Origin: Acanthochlamys bracteata
Taxonomy: Eukaryota > Streptophyta > Magnoliopsida > Pandanales > Velloziaceae
DNA: 64,000 bases
Assembly (NCBI GenBank): GCA_019914995.1
Contig: CM034138.1
Coordinates: 1,302,001-1,366,000 of the forward strand
Direction of reading: 5' to 3'
Shown: in pieces, positions 36,006-48,699 of the stretch
How positions within the stretch are numbered: the stretch's first letter is position 1
Layout of the letters: each line of letters starts with the position of its first letter
The notes under the pieces: model-generated
The model's database searches: none
Told to the model about the DNA's origin: nothing
The model's input: the letters and a program-made list of their open reading frames with translations, nothing else
Position numbers and translations under genes: made by a program

Positions 36006-37800
36006 GATCTAAAGACTTGAAGGAGTATAATTCTGAAAGGATGTCTTTTGAATAATCGTCTCAACAGGCTGCGGTTGCATAGATGATTTTTACGAATTAA
36101 CCCAGGATTATTATAATTTTTGCGAACCTTTTTGAATAATGTGTTTAAAACATTGAATCAGAATTAACTGCTGTGAGTCACTTATTCCTTTGCTGTACAT
36201 AAACTTTCAGAATTATTTATATCCTGGATTCCAATTAGATTTCTTTTTCTCTATTGCGCTTTAGGATTTTTTATTTCATCTTTTGGATAAACATGAAGTA
36301 ATTTCAGTATCACCAAAGCTTCTACTTATCAGCGTTGAATTCACATATGGACAAAAAAGTTTTCTTACTTCATTCATCATTTGTGAGATGGCATTGCGAA
36401 TTAAAGGTGAAGCATGCATGCACAGGACAGTGTTCAGCTGAGCATCAAACTTGTTATATATATCTGAAATTTCATCAACAAATCCAATCCAGATTCTCTG
36501 TTGCAGTCTGGCTTCAATCCATGGCAACCGTTCATTAGCTGTTGTCTCATGTTATTCATAGCTGTTGACGGATCATTCTACAGACCACGAGTTCATGAAT
36601 TGTTCAGTCATAGAAGATTGACAGCAGGTAATAACATGAAACCTTAACTTTTGTTAAATTGATACTTCAAAAGTTTGTGCGTGACTAGTGATTACTCGAC
36701 AGATCACTATGGAATTTATTGCCCAATTTCTCAACAATGCAAGCGGGCGTTGAAAAACTCCACAGGTTTTTTAGGGTTTCTTGAGGTAGTAGACTACTCA
36801 AGTCTAAGCTTATTCACTGTGACCGAGTATAGAGTTACAGTGTTCCTGATGCTGAGCAGAGTTCTATACTGTTGAAGTAGTGATGGTAGATTGCTTCATG
36901 GTTCAAAAACTTTAAACAAGGCACTGTCCTGCAATGGTATTGGCGTGTAGGGTTTATGCTGTTTAGTTAGCAGCAGGAAAAATGTGTGAACTTTTTTACT
37001 TGCTTCGGAACTTCATTTGAAGGTTGTCTAAGAGCACGTTTCCATCACTCTAAAAAAATTAGAGTTTAGAATAAAATTTTTAGAAAAATAAAGTTTGATA
37101 TGAAAGTAATAATAAAATTCAGAATAGTAACTGAAATCCATAAAGTGATCTCAATGAGTTCAGTGTAACTGAAACATGATTTTAACCGGCTTTTGCTTGC
37201 TTGTAAGTGGAAGATACATAACTTGTCTCTGTAATTAGAATTTTGAATGCAGATATAAAACTGAAGTTCTTGAACAAATACAGCAGGTGCTGATTAAGTA
37301 ACCACAAGAATTAAGCAGGGATTAGCTTGAGCATGTATGGAGTTCTTCATGCTCGTTGAGACAAAAGCCTGAGTATCCATTAAAGAGGAAAACCAAATTG
37401 TTACAAGAACTATGTTCACCAACAACTTATCTCCCAAAAAAAAAAAGGACTAAAAGAAATAATGTGATGACGTTGTCTTTCTTCTTCTTGCAACTCAATA
37501 AATCAAGCAGCTTTCATTTTTCAAGATCATCATCAGCAGGCACCTACCAACCATGAATCACACCCACCTACAACAATATACAACAAAATATTAGCAGAAA
37601 AAATTAGAGGGAAAAAGAAACGAGAAAGATTTGCATTTAATTGTAGCAGTACTCTAGAATTAAATCATATAGCGCATATATGTAGGAGAAACTTAAAAGA
37701 AATTTAGAAGCATAAGCAGAAGCGGGAAATTCGCATCACATATATAGAAGAGAAATCATCATGATGTAGCTAGCAATTTAAGCAGGAAGAAGAAGTCACT
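36006..37800. other. Intergenic, no recognisable gene
   Basis: Short open frames on both strands (36276-36538) overlap one another and show no domain. Around 37033-37160 is an AT-rich piece starting GAGCACGTTTCCATC that resembles MITE ends elsewhere in the window, with no clear target duplication. Confidence 0.45.
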
Positions 37801-37814
37801 GCAAATATTTTTGC

Positions 37815-38100
37815 ATATTATTAACTCTGAGGGAGCTCCCTTCAGTCCAAGCATGGGAAGTGCAAGACCAACCCATCTCCCGCATCATTCACTCCACTAC
37901 CAAGCCACCAATGCCTATCTAGCTATAGCATGAACAGCAAACGTCTTTCATTTCATTTCATTTCATTGCGTTGCATTCATGTTCTTCCAATTTATCTGCA
38001 TATATATTTGCTTGGTATGGGAATGAATGAGTCGGCAGCGAGTTTAGTCTTCATCTTCACCCGTATTTGGACTGATGAAAGCTCTCTCTCGCTCTTTCTA
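37815..38100 (-). ncRNA. MIR319: MIR319 precursor
   Basis: The minus strand at 37830-37850 is identical to the 21-nt mature miR319a/b of Arabidopsis (begins TTGGACTGAAGGG, ends AGCTCCCT). It lies on the 3' arm, as expected. The 5' arm at about 38067-38086 reads AGAGCTTTCATCAGTCC, which pairs with it (star strand). The stem continues inward: GAATGA, GTCTT and CTTC blocks on one arm match their complements at 37855-37895 on the other, giving the long, about 250-nt foldback typical of MIR319. miR319 cleaves mRNAs of CIN-class TCP transcription factors and so controls leaf growth and senescence. The gene lies between HWS and the BTB gene and is read toward HWS. Confidence 0.96.
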
Positions 38101-38452
38101 AACGAAGATGCATGATCAAACTAATGCAAGTGAAAACAACAATATTATTTTGCAACATTAATAAATCACCAACACCCATGATCTTCTTTCGCAGTTATAT
38201 CAAATTTTTTCTTGAATGAAAACTTAAGGGAAAAGAAGAACGAGAAGAAAGATCACCAGATAAGGTGAGGATAGAATATAAGAAAGAGCTAGGTAGAGTA
38301 TGGGGGGTTCTTTCTTAGAGACTCCAACGCTCCTTAAATAGAAACAACGGAGGGTATCGAGCTAGCTAGCTATACAAAACAGACCAAACACAAACCTTCC
38401 TATAGAAACGTTGCGAAATGGGTCCGATTACAGAGAAGAAGTAGCAAGGAGT

Positions 38453-38462
38453 TTTATATATA
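38453..38462 (-). promoter_or_regulatory. TATA box of MIR319, with upstream telo-box
   Basis: On the minus strand TATATATAA sits about 370 bp before the hairpin. A telo-box AAACCCTAA lies at 38511-38519 on the plus strand, about 50 bp upstream of it. A transcription start near 38425 would give a pri-miRNA with a leader of about 330 nt. The position is inferred from motif spacing. Confidence 0.5.
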
Positions 38463-38519
38463 CTTTGTTTCTTCCAAGCATGCGTAAAACAGTTTGATCT
38501 CTTTCACTCAAAACCCTAA

Positions 38520-40950
38520 CTCATAGCTTCTGCTACATTTCTTGTAGTACTAGCTTGTTACCGTTGTTATCACCTCTAACAATATAGAAAACATATATCA
38601 TTACAACATTGTGTTTCCCTAATTTCACTGGTTTAATTTGCTTCAGAGCAATAATCACAATGCCAGCTGCAGGTACGAATGAGAATGGCACTTTCTAGGA
38701 ATTGATCACTCCATTTTTTGAGAGTATTGTTGATCTGTAGCCAGACTGGTAGTCAATAATAATTATTGACTGAACAATTTTGATTGATAATGCATTCGAG
38801 TCATTAGCCACAAGTTCCAAAGAAAAAAATTATTTGACTCGCAGTACTATACTTCAAAATAAAAACGGTGATCATCGTTATAATCGTATCTACGTACGGC
38901 AACTGTAAAATACATGTACATGTAGTAATACGAACCGTATATTGTATACGCAGTGTAGATGAGAGAAGAAACCGTATACATGCAGCTGATGCAAAGCAGT
39001 AAGCTAAAACCTGAAAGCAATACTAATATTATACAAGTACTCTATTGCTAAAATGTGCAAGATAGTTCTGATCGGAAAAAAATCTAAAATGGGGCTTGCT
39101 AGGTAGAAGGAAGCATGCACGCAGAAGGAACAAGGAGGAGATTGCACGTAAACGGATGCATTAGAGCACGTTTCGCATCGCTTGGCGCGCATTTTAGTAT
39201 CAGCTGATTCTATTTTTTTTTTCTACATTTAAATTATTTATACATTTTTAATTTTTATACTCAACTTTAAATTTACTAAAAATTTTACTTTAATCAGTTA
39301 AGTATTTCAGTATCAGTGTAACGTTTAATTTTATCAAATTTTAGGAACTCTACCCTCATAAAATTATTTTTCGTCAAAACTTATTTTTACATTATTAGAA
39401 CACACACTTAAGTTAATTTTTTTAAATAGATTTTTATTTTTCAACTCAAAACTTTTTTATATTATTTCATATTTTCATTTCAATTTTTAAAAATAAATTA
39501 TCATTTACAATTAAATATTTTAACTTTAATAAATAAATATTTTATTTATTTTTAGCCGTCTCAAACGATCTTTAAACTGCCATTACATTGCACGCTTATT
39601 ATATTTATAATTAGTTTTATAAATTTATTTTAAAAATTTAAAAATAAAATAATATTTTTTATAATAAATTTTTATTAATTATTTTTATTCTAAAATATAA
39701 AAATAAAACTTATTTTTAAAATAATAAATATATTTTTATTATAAAAAAATATTTCCAAAACCATCCCAAGAGTTTGATTCTGATAGGTCAGCTCAAATGT
39801 CCCATCCTGTGTAGAAATCCAAAGCAAAATCCAGACACCTTTTCTTTCTTTAATCTTTATTTTTAAATATTCGTATGATTCAGCACTGCATTACTGTTCT
39901 TTTTCTTCCGTTCGCAGTTTTATACTGTTATTAGGTCTTGTTTGAAAATATGTTTTAACCTATTTTATTTGTCTATTTTATATACTAATAAACTTTTTAA
40001 TTATATTTAATATACGATTAAAATTTTATAAAATATAAATTATAATTTTAGTTATTATTATTATTATATTTTTAAATAAAATAAATTTAATAAATTAAAA
40101 TTTTAAATAATTGTATATTATAACACTCATAAATGTTTTCATAATGAACAGAAAATATCTGCAGTAGGCTTAAATGGGCTTTTGCACTTATGAGTTTCAA
40201 GGCTCTAAATTATCTGTTTCCATTGTGGGCCTCACTATGCAGTCCATAACAACGAGCTGTAACCTGTAAGTAAACTTCCATGCTATTCAAAATTTCTCCT
40301 CTTTTGTACGAAAACATATCTAATGGACCAAAGTGAAAAAAGAAAATGGAACCTTTTCTCTCTTATAATAGCTGGAGCCTCTAACGAAAAACATAAATCA
40401 ACTGTTAACAGAGAATATAAAAATTTAATGATATGCATGAACGGTGTGAGATTCATCAGGAGACATATTTTGTGCTCATATTTTAGTTAATGCTGAATTT
40501 TCTTTCCTTTCAAAATTTGAATTTAATATTTCAGATGTTCAATTATATTATATATACGAACTTTATTTTGAACTCTATATCGAATTATATTTCAACATTT
40601 ATTTTACGTATTTTAATTACTACTTAAAAATACATTTTTTCAAAATTTTAAATTCTATTTTAAAAAATTTATTTTTATAAAATTTAATTTCATGTGATCG
40701 AAAAAAAGTAAAATTCAGCTTGGAATCATCGTAAGACTCCTTGATATCTCATTATTATTTGGATTTGATATATAATTTTCTTATTCTAATTTTGCTTTTA
40801 GAATTAATTATTTTAAATTGTTGATTTAGATGAGATACCCAGCAGCACGGTTAATATCGTTGTTGCTCTGTATTGTTTTTCTTCTACTTCTTGGACACGA
40901 ATTGCTAGGCTAAAGATACTGGGTTAAAATATCAAGATTTCGTCCGGCCC
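38520..40950. other. Intergenic between MIR319 and the BTB gene
   Basis: No gene recognised. From about 39155 (GAGCACGTTTCGCATC) to about 39575 (CAAACGATCTTTAAAC) is AT-rich DNA with weakly inverted MITE-like ends. The region 39600-40130 is also very AT-rich. Confidence 0.45.
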
Positions 40951-41484
40951 ATACACTCCAGAGGCCCAGTTGTTTTATCCTGTTTTGAAGCCCATTAACA
41001 CCACCGACCAAAAAACGGTTAAAATATGTCCGCCCAGAAACTACACCCACTCACAACAATTTCCAAATATAGGGCCATTTACGTATTTTCCACTTACCTT
41101 AGAGTCCTACGTGTCATTTCTGTCCACCAATTCTCCAACTGTGCGTGATTCGCAAGTGTTTAATAACTGCATAAATCATAACCGTTCAGCAAACCACAAA
41201 CGATACCAATTCCTGCGTGGGAAGTTCTTATACGTTGATATCGTGTATCGGTGTTTCGCTAGAACAGCTATATATTCATTAGTTAATTTTTGTTTTAAAT
41301 TAGTTCAGAGGCCGCGGGGCCGGGCGGTCATTGTTTCTCTCTCTTCTGTTGTTTTCAAAATCAAAGAACAGAACAAGAAGAAAAGAAATTTCTTTCCTTT
41401 TTTTGGTCTTTTCTTTTGTTTTTAAAAAGGGGAAAAAAAGGGATAGGGGTTTTTCAGTTTTTCGATTTTTTTCTTATAATCGTC

Positions 41485-41543
41485 ATGGTCTCCGGTTATC
41501 TCCGATGGTTAAGGTAATCGGAGAGTAGCGGTGAAGGCATCAG
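41485..41543 (+). promoter_or_regulatory. Upstream ORFs in the POB1-like leader
   Basis: A 10-codon ORF (ATG 41485, TAA 41515-41517) overlaps a second one (ATG 41505, 7 codons then TAG). Both end before the main ATG at 41597. If the leader is transcribed as one piece, they could reduce translation of the BTB protein. Confidence 0.45.
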
Positions 41544-41596
41544 TGAAAGGGTAGGGTTGTAATTTTAAAGAAATTTGAAGCAACAAGGTGGAGATA

Positions 41597-44500
41597 ATGG
41601 ATCCAGATTTTTCAACGGGGGAGCAAAATTTCGAGTTCGCTTTCAACTCGAGCAACTTTTCGGACAGGATTCTTCGGATTGAGATCGTTGCACCGGGGGA
41701 GTCTCAGCATGATGGCGAACTGTGCGCAACAATCGCCGATTGGGCTCGTCACCGCAAACGCCGCCGCGAAGATATTAGAAAGGACAAAGGTTTCTCGAAA
41801 ATTTCTTTTATCGTTGATTCCTTTTTAAAATTTATGCTTTCAATCTAGCTTTGGATTGACAGGGTTAACTGCTAACTATGTGTTGCAATCCTGTTAGAAG
41901 CATGAATAAGTCATATGTATGAATAAAAAGGTTTTGTTTGATATAAATTTGTTTATATTGATTTTTTGGTTGAACACTGTAGTAATTTCTATTAGATAAG
42001 ATGAAGGTGCCACATTAAGAGAAAGTCTTAGAGTATTGACGCTTTAGTAGTTATTACTTGTAACATGAGAGTGAGCGCTGTGTTACTAATTATGTAGGTC
42101 AGGGTGTTCGCACAACACTAAATCTTGTTTCGAAGATGAAGTTCGTTGCAATGTGAATCACCGAGTACATACGTCCTAGTGAAGGAAGCTCTCTGAATCT
42201 CATGACACCATTCAGATTAGTATATGCCTGAACATTGAGTTGCTGTATGCTGATTATCAATTAAAAAATAATTGATGGCATTGAAAATCTTGTTAATTCT
42301 AGGAGGATTTAATCTACATATTATGTATCTACTGCGTACCAGTCTAATTAACCATCTTTTCCCATTTTTCTCCATATCCCCCCAAGGGATGCGTGGTCTG
42401 TATTAAGATTTAATTTATGCTTGCAAGAGTTTGGAATTTGAACAATAACCTGTCCTTCTGCATTTTAGCTACAGAATTTCCATTGGATGAATTAGAGAAT
42501 GATAGCCCGCCTGACACAGAGGATGGTGCAGCTGGTCAAGCTGATGACGTCATGATTGAAGAGTGCCCATCAGGTATTTGTAACTCATATTTGTTCCTCT
42601 TTCTGTGGCATTCTCTTCTAGGAAATTTTTGATCATTTACTTCAATGGATTGACATCTATGAACTCTTCTTACCTGAATGTGATTTTCGTAGTACTCTCT
42701 CATCCCATGTAGTGGTTTTACTATCATCTGGTTTTGTGGATGTATGCATCTGTTTCTACAATGATATTTCGTTTTTTACTTGTATACTAACCTAAGCTTG
42801 GTAGTGTGGAAGAAGAAATCCATGAATTCTATTCTCCTGAGACAATTATTGATATTAAAAACCTTCTACAGTTCCGTATTTTTTATTAGTTAAATTGGTT
42901 TGCAAATTCCTCCATTACAGAGACTTCATCATTTCTTCCCATATTTTCGTGCAGCTTTCATAAGATATATAAATAGAGATGTTGCTTAAAAAGTTCAGAT
43001 TATATGTTTAGTAGAGTGTTGTTTGCAAAATTATTTGGAGACCATTTCACCATTTGTAGCATTATTCTTGAGCAATCTTAAAAGATGCTTGAATATGAAG
43101 ATTAGGCGAGTAGGTAGATGTTAACAGCTTGATCTTTTTCACACATGTATCTCCTACTCTCAAGAGTAGTCTTCTTGCACAGAAGAGCTTATATTGTTAG
43201 TATCTGAAATATAGGCGATGAAAAGTCACAAGGTAGTGACTCTTCATGGAGTATGGATTATTCTCCTGTGTTAAGGATCAAATCCCTGTTCATCAGTTCT
43301 GCAATATTAGCTGCTAAAAGTCCCTTTTTTTATAAGGTAAGATTTTATTATTTTCTCTGTAACTATTTGCCCAGTCCATCTGTTTTTGACAATCTGATTT
43401 TTTGTCATATAATTAATTAAACAGCTTTTCTCAAATGGCATGCGAGAATCTGATCAACGGCATGCTACCCTACGCATTAATGCCTCAGGTAATGATGATT
43501 GTTTGGAACATTATGGTTTTCTCAAATTGAAATTTCTGGTTTCACAAAGGGTTATTCGGTTTCCTCTTCTTGCTTACAAACTGCATAGCTTGAAAGCTTA
43601 TGGTTATGAAGTGTCTCTTATGGAACGTGTAAAAGCCTTAGCTTGTCTTTTGAGGTTTCTTATCTAGCAATAGTAATCAAATCTTCAGATAGGTTTAATT
43701 TCTTTGACATGTATGCATCTCCTTGTTTTTAGGTATCAAGTAAATTGTAGATTGGGAAGATAATACTGGTTTTAGAACTGAGCACAATCTAGTATTCAAT
43801 TACTGTGTTTGTGTTTACCTTCTTGTGTGACATATGATACTATTTGTAATCTTGCTTCTGAGAGAAAGTAGGAGAGAGTGGTTTCCACCAATCCTTACCT
43901 CCACGGTTGACATTCTATGGCTGTTATATCTTTATTTGTGGATCAGAGGAAGCTGCTCTTATGGAACTCCTCAGTTTTATGTATAGTGGAAAGCTTTCTA
44001 CGAACTCAGCGACTCTGCTACTCGATGTACTCATGGCTGCGGACAAGTTTGAAGTTGCTTCGTGCATGAGACATTGTAGTCAGATGCTAACAAATTTGCC
44101 AATGACCACTGAGTCTGCACTTCTCTATTTGGAGCTCCCAACTAGTGTGACCATGGCAGCTGCTGTCCAGCCACTGACTGATGCTGCTAAGGATTTCCTT
44201 GCTAATAAGTACCGGGACATTAACAAGTGAGTGTATTACAGATATTTGATTAACTTTGTATGAGATAGTGATCCGAGTTTATCATATTGCTTTCCTTTTT
44301 AGGTTCCATGATGAAATCATTAACCTACCACTAGCTGGGATTGAGGCGATCTTGGGCAGCAATGAGCTCCAGGTGGCATCAGAAGATGCTGTGTATGATT
44401 TTGTCCTAAAATGGGCTCGTGTGCAGTATCCCAAACTTGAGGAAAGGAAGGAGATCCTTGGAAACCGTCTGATGCGCCTTGTGCGTTTTGCTTTCATGAC

Positions 44501-45170
44501 ACCAAGAAAGCTTCGTAAAGTCCTTGCATGTTTGGACATGGACCAGGACATTTCCCATAAGCTTGTTATTGACGCACTTTTCTTCAAGGTAGAGCCTCCT
44601 CACAAGCAGCGATCTCTGATTTCCGAGGATTGTGCCACTGGTGGCCGAAGGTATTTGGAGCGAGCCTACAGGTACCGTCCTGTGAAAGTGGTTGAATTTG
44701 ATAGTCCTCATCCCCAGTGCATTGTTTATTTGGATCTTAAGCGTGAAGAGTGTGCAAGCCTATTTCCCTCTGGCCGGGTCTACTCCCAGGCATTCCATCT
44801 TGGTGGTCAGGGCTTCTTCCTATCGGCTCATTGCAACATGGACCAACAAAGCTCATTCCATTGTTTTGGTCTGTTCCTTGGCATGCAAGAGAGGGGATCT
44901 GTTAGCTTCACTGTGGATTACGAGTTTGCTGCAAGGACAAGGCCAAGTGGGGAGTTTGTAAGCAAGTACAAGGGGTACTACACATTTACAGGTGGAAAGG
45001 CAGTGGGGTACAGGAATCTGTTTGCGATCCCATGGACATCATTCATGGCTGATGACAGCCCCTACTTCATCAATGGTTTTCTCCACCTGCGTGCTGAACT
45101 AACTATTAAGCAGCCCCAGCCATCACCACCACCACCACAACTGCCAGCGCAACAGCAGCCACTGAATTGA
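41597..45170 (+). CDS. POB1: BTB/POZ-BACK protein, POB1/LRB type
   Basis: 543 residues from six exons: 41597-41789, 42469-42573, 43215-43336, 43425-43488, 43947-44226, 44303-45170, summing to 544 codons. The N-terminus carries [15 protein letters not shown] sequence and a basic nuclear signal RHRKRRRED (51-59). The BTB fold (about residues 115-230: [38 protein letters not shown]) binds CUL3. The BACK domain follows ([29 protein letters not shown]). The C-terminal plant-specific domain ([34 protein letters not shown]-like) ends in a Pro/Gln-rich tail that Arabidopsis POB1 lacks. Arabidopsis At3g61600 POB1/LRB2 acts in CUL3 ligases on light-signalling targets. The start is the first ATG in frame. 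Confidence 0.95.
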
Positions 45171-45645
45171 TGCATGCCAGAAAATCAAAAGTTCTCAATA
45201 CCCAAATCTGTTGCACAAGCGTTGTATCTCTTTCTCCTTTTGTACGATCGTTGCGGCAAATTCTACGATGTAGTCTTTTTCTTTTTGATCTTTCAAGTTT
45301 GCCGGTGGTATACGTGAACCTTTTATTTTCCTTCTACCTTTTAACTTTCACCAAGCTACGATGGACAAAGATCAAGTATCTTTGACATTGATGGTGAACT
45401 GGTTGAAAAGTGATGAATCTTCTTGAACAAGATGAACTAGTAGTATACGTGGCTGGAAACTGTTTTTGTTTAATTTAAACGTAAAGATTTGAAGTTGAAG
45501 ATTTGAAGAAGTTATCAATCAATGAATTTCAATTGGAAGTGCGTATAAAAAGATATTGTTATTTTATTTTTAAAAATAAGTTTTATTTTTCATTTAAAAT
45601 AATAATAAAAATAAATAATATAAATTTTATATATAAAAACTTGTT

Positions 45646-46740
45646 ATCAGGACCAATACCTCCATTGGTGCTTACAAACCTTCAAGTTTTATCCATGTCA
45701 TACAATCAACTTACTGGAACAAAGTTTCAGAAGAGCTCGGTGGCTGTATTAATCTCCATAATTTTGTATATAGGAGCAAATAACCTTTTAGGCAGAATAC
45801 CAACTTCAGTAGAAAACCTGGTCCTCTCAACTGGTCTGGAGCTCTCAGAAAAAGATCTGGAGAAAGCAATTCAAGAGTGCTAGGCAGACTTATTAAACTG
45901 CAAAGGTTGAATTTAGCATCATCCTTCACAGTGAAGTCCTCCTAGTGAGATATTTAACTTCTGTCTTCATTGCAAATGCTATCTGTAGCAAACAACAAGC
46001 TTACTGGCAGAGTGGCAGCACCACAGTAACTGGTGATTTGTAGCTTCCCAGTCAATGCTTGTATCTTGGCAGTAACCAATTCCAAGTTCCCCTTCCAGAG
46101 AAAGTTTGACAATGCCTGCATTTGAGAGAACTTTTCCTTAGCAAGAATAGTTTCACTGGCTCAATACCGGTATGGCTTGGAAGCCTTTCAATGCTGACCA
46201 TCTTTAGATGTTGGGAGCACAATCTCACTGCTAAACTCCGGCTCCTCTTGTTAACCTAACAAAGCATAAGATTGTTGGATCTTTCTGCGAACAATCTCCA
46301 AGGATTCATTCTCATGAGTTAGGCAGCTTAGGAACTAGTTTTTCTGGAGCTTGGGAAGAATGGTGGACCGACTCAGATGAAGTTCCGAATGCTTCAACCT
46401 TTCTTCCTTCGGGTACTTGATTTTCTGCCAACAGAAGCCATTTTTTGACTTCGAAAATTGCAAAGGCTCCATCTTGGTGTCAATTTGTCGAGCAGAGAAA
46501 TTCCAAGCTATTTGTGCAAATGTACGATGCCTGAAGTTATAGAGATGTCTCAAAATAGATTCAGAGGAATAGTTCCAGCAGAATTCCAGAATTTACGACT
46601 GCTTTGGGTATTGAACATTGGTGTTAACCAGCTGACTGGGCCCTTTGATTTCATTTCATCTTTCGCAAAGTACAAGCACTTAAGAAGTCCTGGTGATCAG
46701 CAGCAACCTGTTCAGTGGCTCTTTTGAGCTCTATCTGAAA
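45646..46740 (+). pseudogene. Leucine-rich-repeat receptor (RLP/RLK) remnant
   Basis: LRR-like pieces occur in several frames. Near 45650-45720: SGPIPPLVLTNLQVLSMSYN and QLTG. Near 45765: GANNLLGRIPTSVENL. Near 46130-46240: broken LRR text. Near 46458-46660: IPSYLCKC, MSQNRFRGIVPAEFQNL and LNIGVNQLTG. Stops and shifts break it many times, and there is no transmembrane segment or kinase domain. It is an old fragment of an LRR receptor gene. It ends just before the cytochrome-b5-like remnant on the other strand. Confidence 0.75.
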
Positions 46741-46915
46741 TCTTTCAAGTAGTTTTCATGTGGTCACCAGCTATCTGGATGCTCTTCAACATAAGGTGTT
46801 ACATTATACACCTATAAACATATAGAGGCTATCAACAAAAACAAGCAGAGTTCTCAGACTTTCCGAGATTAGATAATGCTCAACAAAACTACTAAGCTCA
46901 AATATGGCTTCCAAC

Positions 46916-47421
46916 CTTGTCTTTGATAATAATCCAGCAATCCCCCCTTCTATTATGTTCAGAAATCTCGTCCTTGTATAGGCTCTTAACTTCTTGCATA
47001 CACAAAACAATTCATACAAAGAAGTTAAACATAAATTAAAGATAGAAAACATGTTGTGATATTCACAATTTTATAGCTAAAACTAAAAAGCAGAGAGGTC
47101 ATCAACAACACTCCACATACACTACATTTTCGTAAAAATTTTATACATTCAATGAAAATTGTGACCTTTGCAAAGATACTCGAAAGCAATGTACTACAAA
47201 ATGGTAACTAATAAGTACCTTTCCAGAACCAGATCGTTGAGCTCCATTTCCTGCACATAAACAATGAAATATAAAACTACAATGTTAGAGCAAAATTCTG
47301 AACATTAAACCATCATTAAATAATGCTATGAACACTATGAACCTTTCTTTTGAGATATTTGTAAGAGAAATAGAGCACCCACGACTATCACTATTATCAG
47401 CGTCACTGTAACTATCTCCAT
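46916..47421 (-). pseudogene. CB5LP: Cytochrome-b5-like protein (CB5LP type), 5' part only
   Basis: Exon 1 (47343-47421) encodes a membrane segment EIVTVTLIIVIVVGALFLLQ. Exon 2 (47219-47250) encodes GNGAQRSGSGK. A third exon-like piece (46916-46992) encodes DEISEHNRRGDCWIIIKDKV, the start of a cytochrome b5 heme domain as in Arabidopsis CB5LP (membrane anchor at the N-terminus). Exons 1 and 2 end in phase 0, but the third piece needs phase 1 through its acceptor, a shift of one base. The HPGG heme motif and everything after KDKV are absent; LRR-remnant sequence follows instead. It is a truncated gene, probably non-functional. Confidence 0.7.
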
Positions 47422-47726
47422 TACTATCAAGCTTAATCTTTCGAGATTTCAGAAACATAAAGATTAATTCTTGAATGAGATGGAGATATAGGTAGAGATT
47501 TTACAGGAAGCGATCTAAATCTCGTCGGAGATCGCGAGCACGCAGCCTGAGTAAAAGAAGAACGATTTTTACACTACTAGTAGTGGTGGTTTAACATGTA
47601 ATACTTCCAAAACTAAGGGGTTTAATTAAAATTGGTTAGAAATGCAGAGTTTTTCGAAAACCCCTCGTCTGCTATTAATCAATCAATCAACAACCGTCAT
47701 ACAAGCAAAAAAAAGCAGAAGTGACA

Positions 47727-48683
47727 ATGCCACCAACACTCATCTTATCTACGAAACTACCACTTCCTCTTCTTCCTCTCACCTACCCCCACCACCGTTG
47801 TCTCTTTCCCCGAAGAGAACTTGCCGCAGGACTGCGGTGGAGGAAGGTTGTAGCAGCGGCGGCGGTGTCGGTGGAAGGTGATTCAGAGTGGTTGAAGAAG
47901 CTTCCGGAGAAAAAGAAGCCGCTTTACGCACACAGCTTGCCTTGTATTGAAGCTTGGCTGCGGTCGCTTGGGTTCCAACAAGGTAGAGAAGATCGAGCGC
48001 TTTGGATAGCTCAACGTTCTGATTGGCATGCTCAACTCTCGCTAGATATCACTGATCTTCATATCAGGTTAGGGAAAAAGGAATAATAAATAAATATGAA
48101 AATAAGATCCAGTTTTTGTTCACCTCAGAGAAAAAATTGAGTTCTTTACAAGTTTTTGCTCATGCAGTAGTAGTATTATATATAGTCTATGGATTCCTAC
48201 TGAAATGGAAAATGGTATTATTGCTAAGATAGCTAATTCTGAACATAGAAGGGATTCGCTTGATGACCTTTGTTTTGCTTAGGTATCTATTGCCATTTCA
48301 CAAGGAGATGCTGCATGGTATGCTACAAAAATTCCAAATCATGTAACTTAGATGTTTGTGTTTGTAATTCTTGACTGTAGAAGAACGGTTTCTTTGAATT
48401 AATGATGGTAATATGAGACTTGCATGCTGAAACTATTTGTAAATCTTGACCATTTCATTGCATTTCAATAGCAATTACTGCTCTAATGTTCAAGATATAT
48501 AAAGTTGACTATTTTGTTAGAGCATGCAATAATGTTCCGCAATGAATAGTATGTGGTTCTTTGTAAAAAAATGTCAGGTATCTGAAGACAGGACCTGGTA
48601 ATCTTGAAAAGGACGTTGAAAGGAGATTCAATTATGCATTGAGTAGAGGGGATATTGAGAATGCGATTCTTGGAGGACCTTGA
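47727..48683 (+). CDS. DUF3143-family protein, probably plastid
   Basis: 148 residues from two exons (47727-48067, 48578-48683; 149 codons including the stop). The first about 45 residues are rich in Leu, Pro, Arg and Ala with few acidic residues, like a chloroplast transit peptide. The conserved part reads KPLYAHSLPCIEAWLRSLGF, then RSDWHAQLSLDITDL-IRYLK, GPGNLEKDVERRF and ends ENAILGGP. This matches the small cyanobacteria-to-plastid DUF3143 family, whose function is unknown. The ATG at 47727 is the first in frame. It is divergent from the cytochrome-b5-like remnant, about 300 bp between the two start codons. Intact. Family name from memory. Confidence 0.8.
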
Positions 48684-48699
48684 GCATAGAGAAGGTGTG

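Noticed and set aside
36276-36538. 83-codon minus-strand frame and 67-codon plus-strand frame
   Set aside because: Mutually overlapping on opposite strands and no recognised family.
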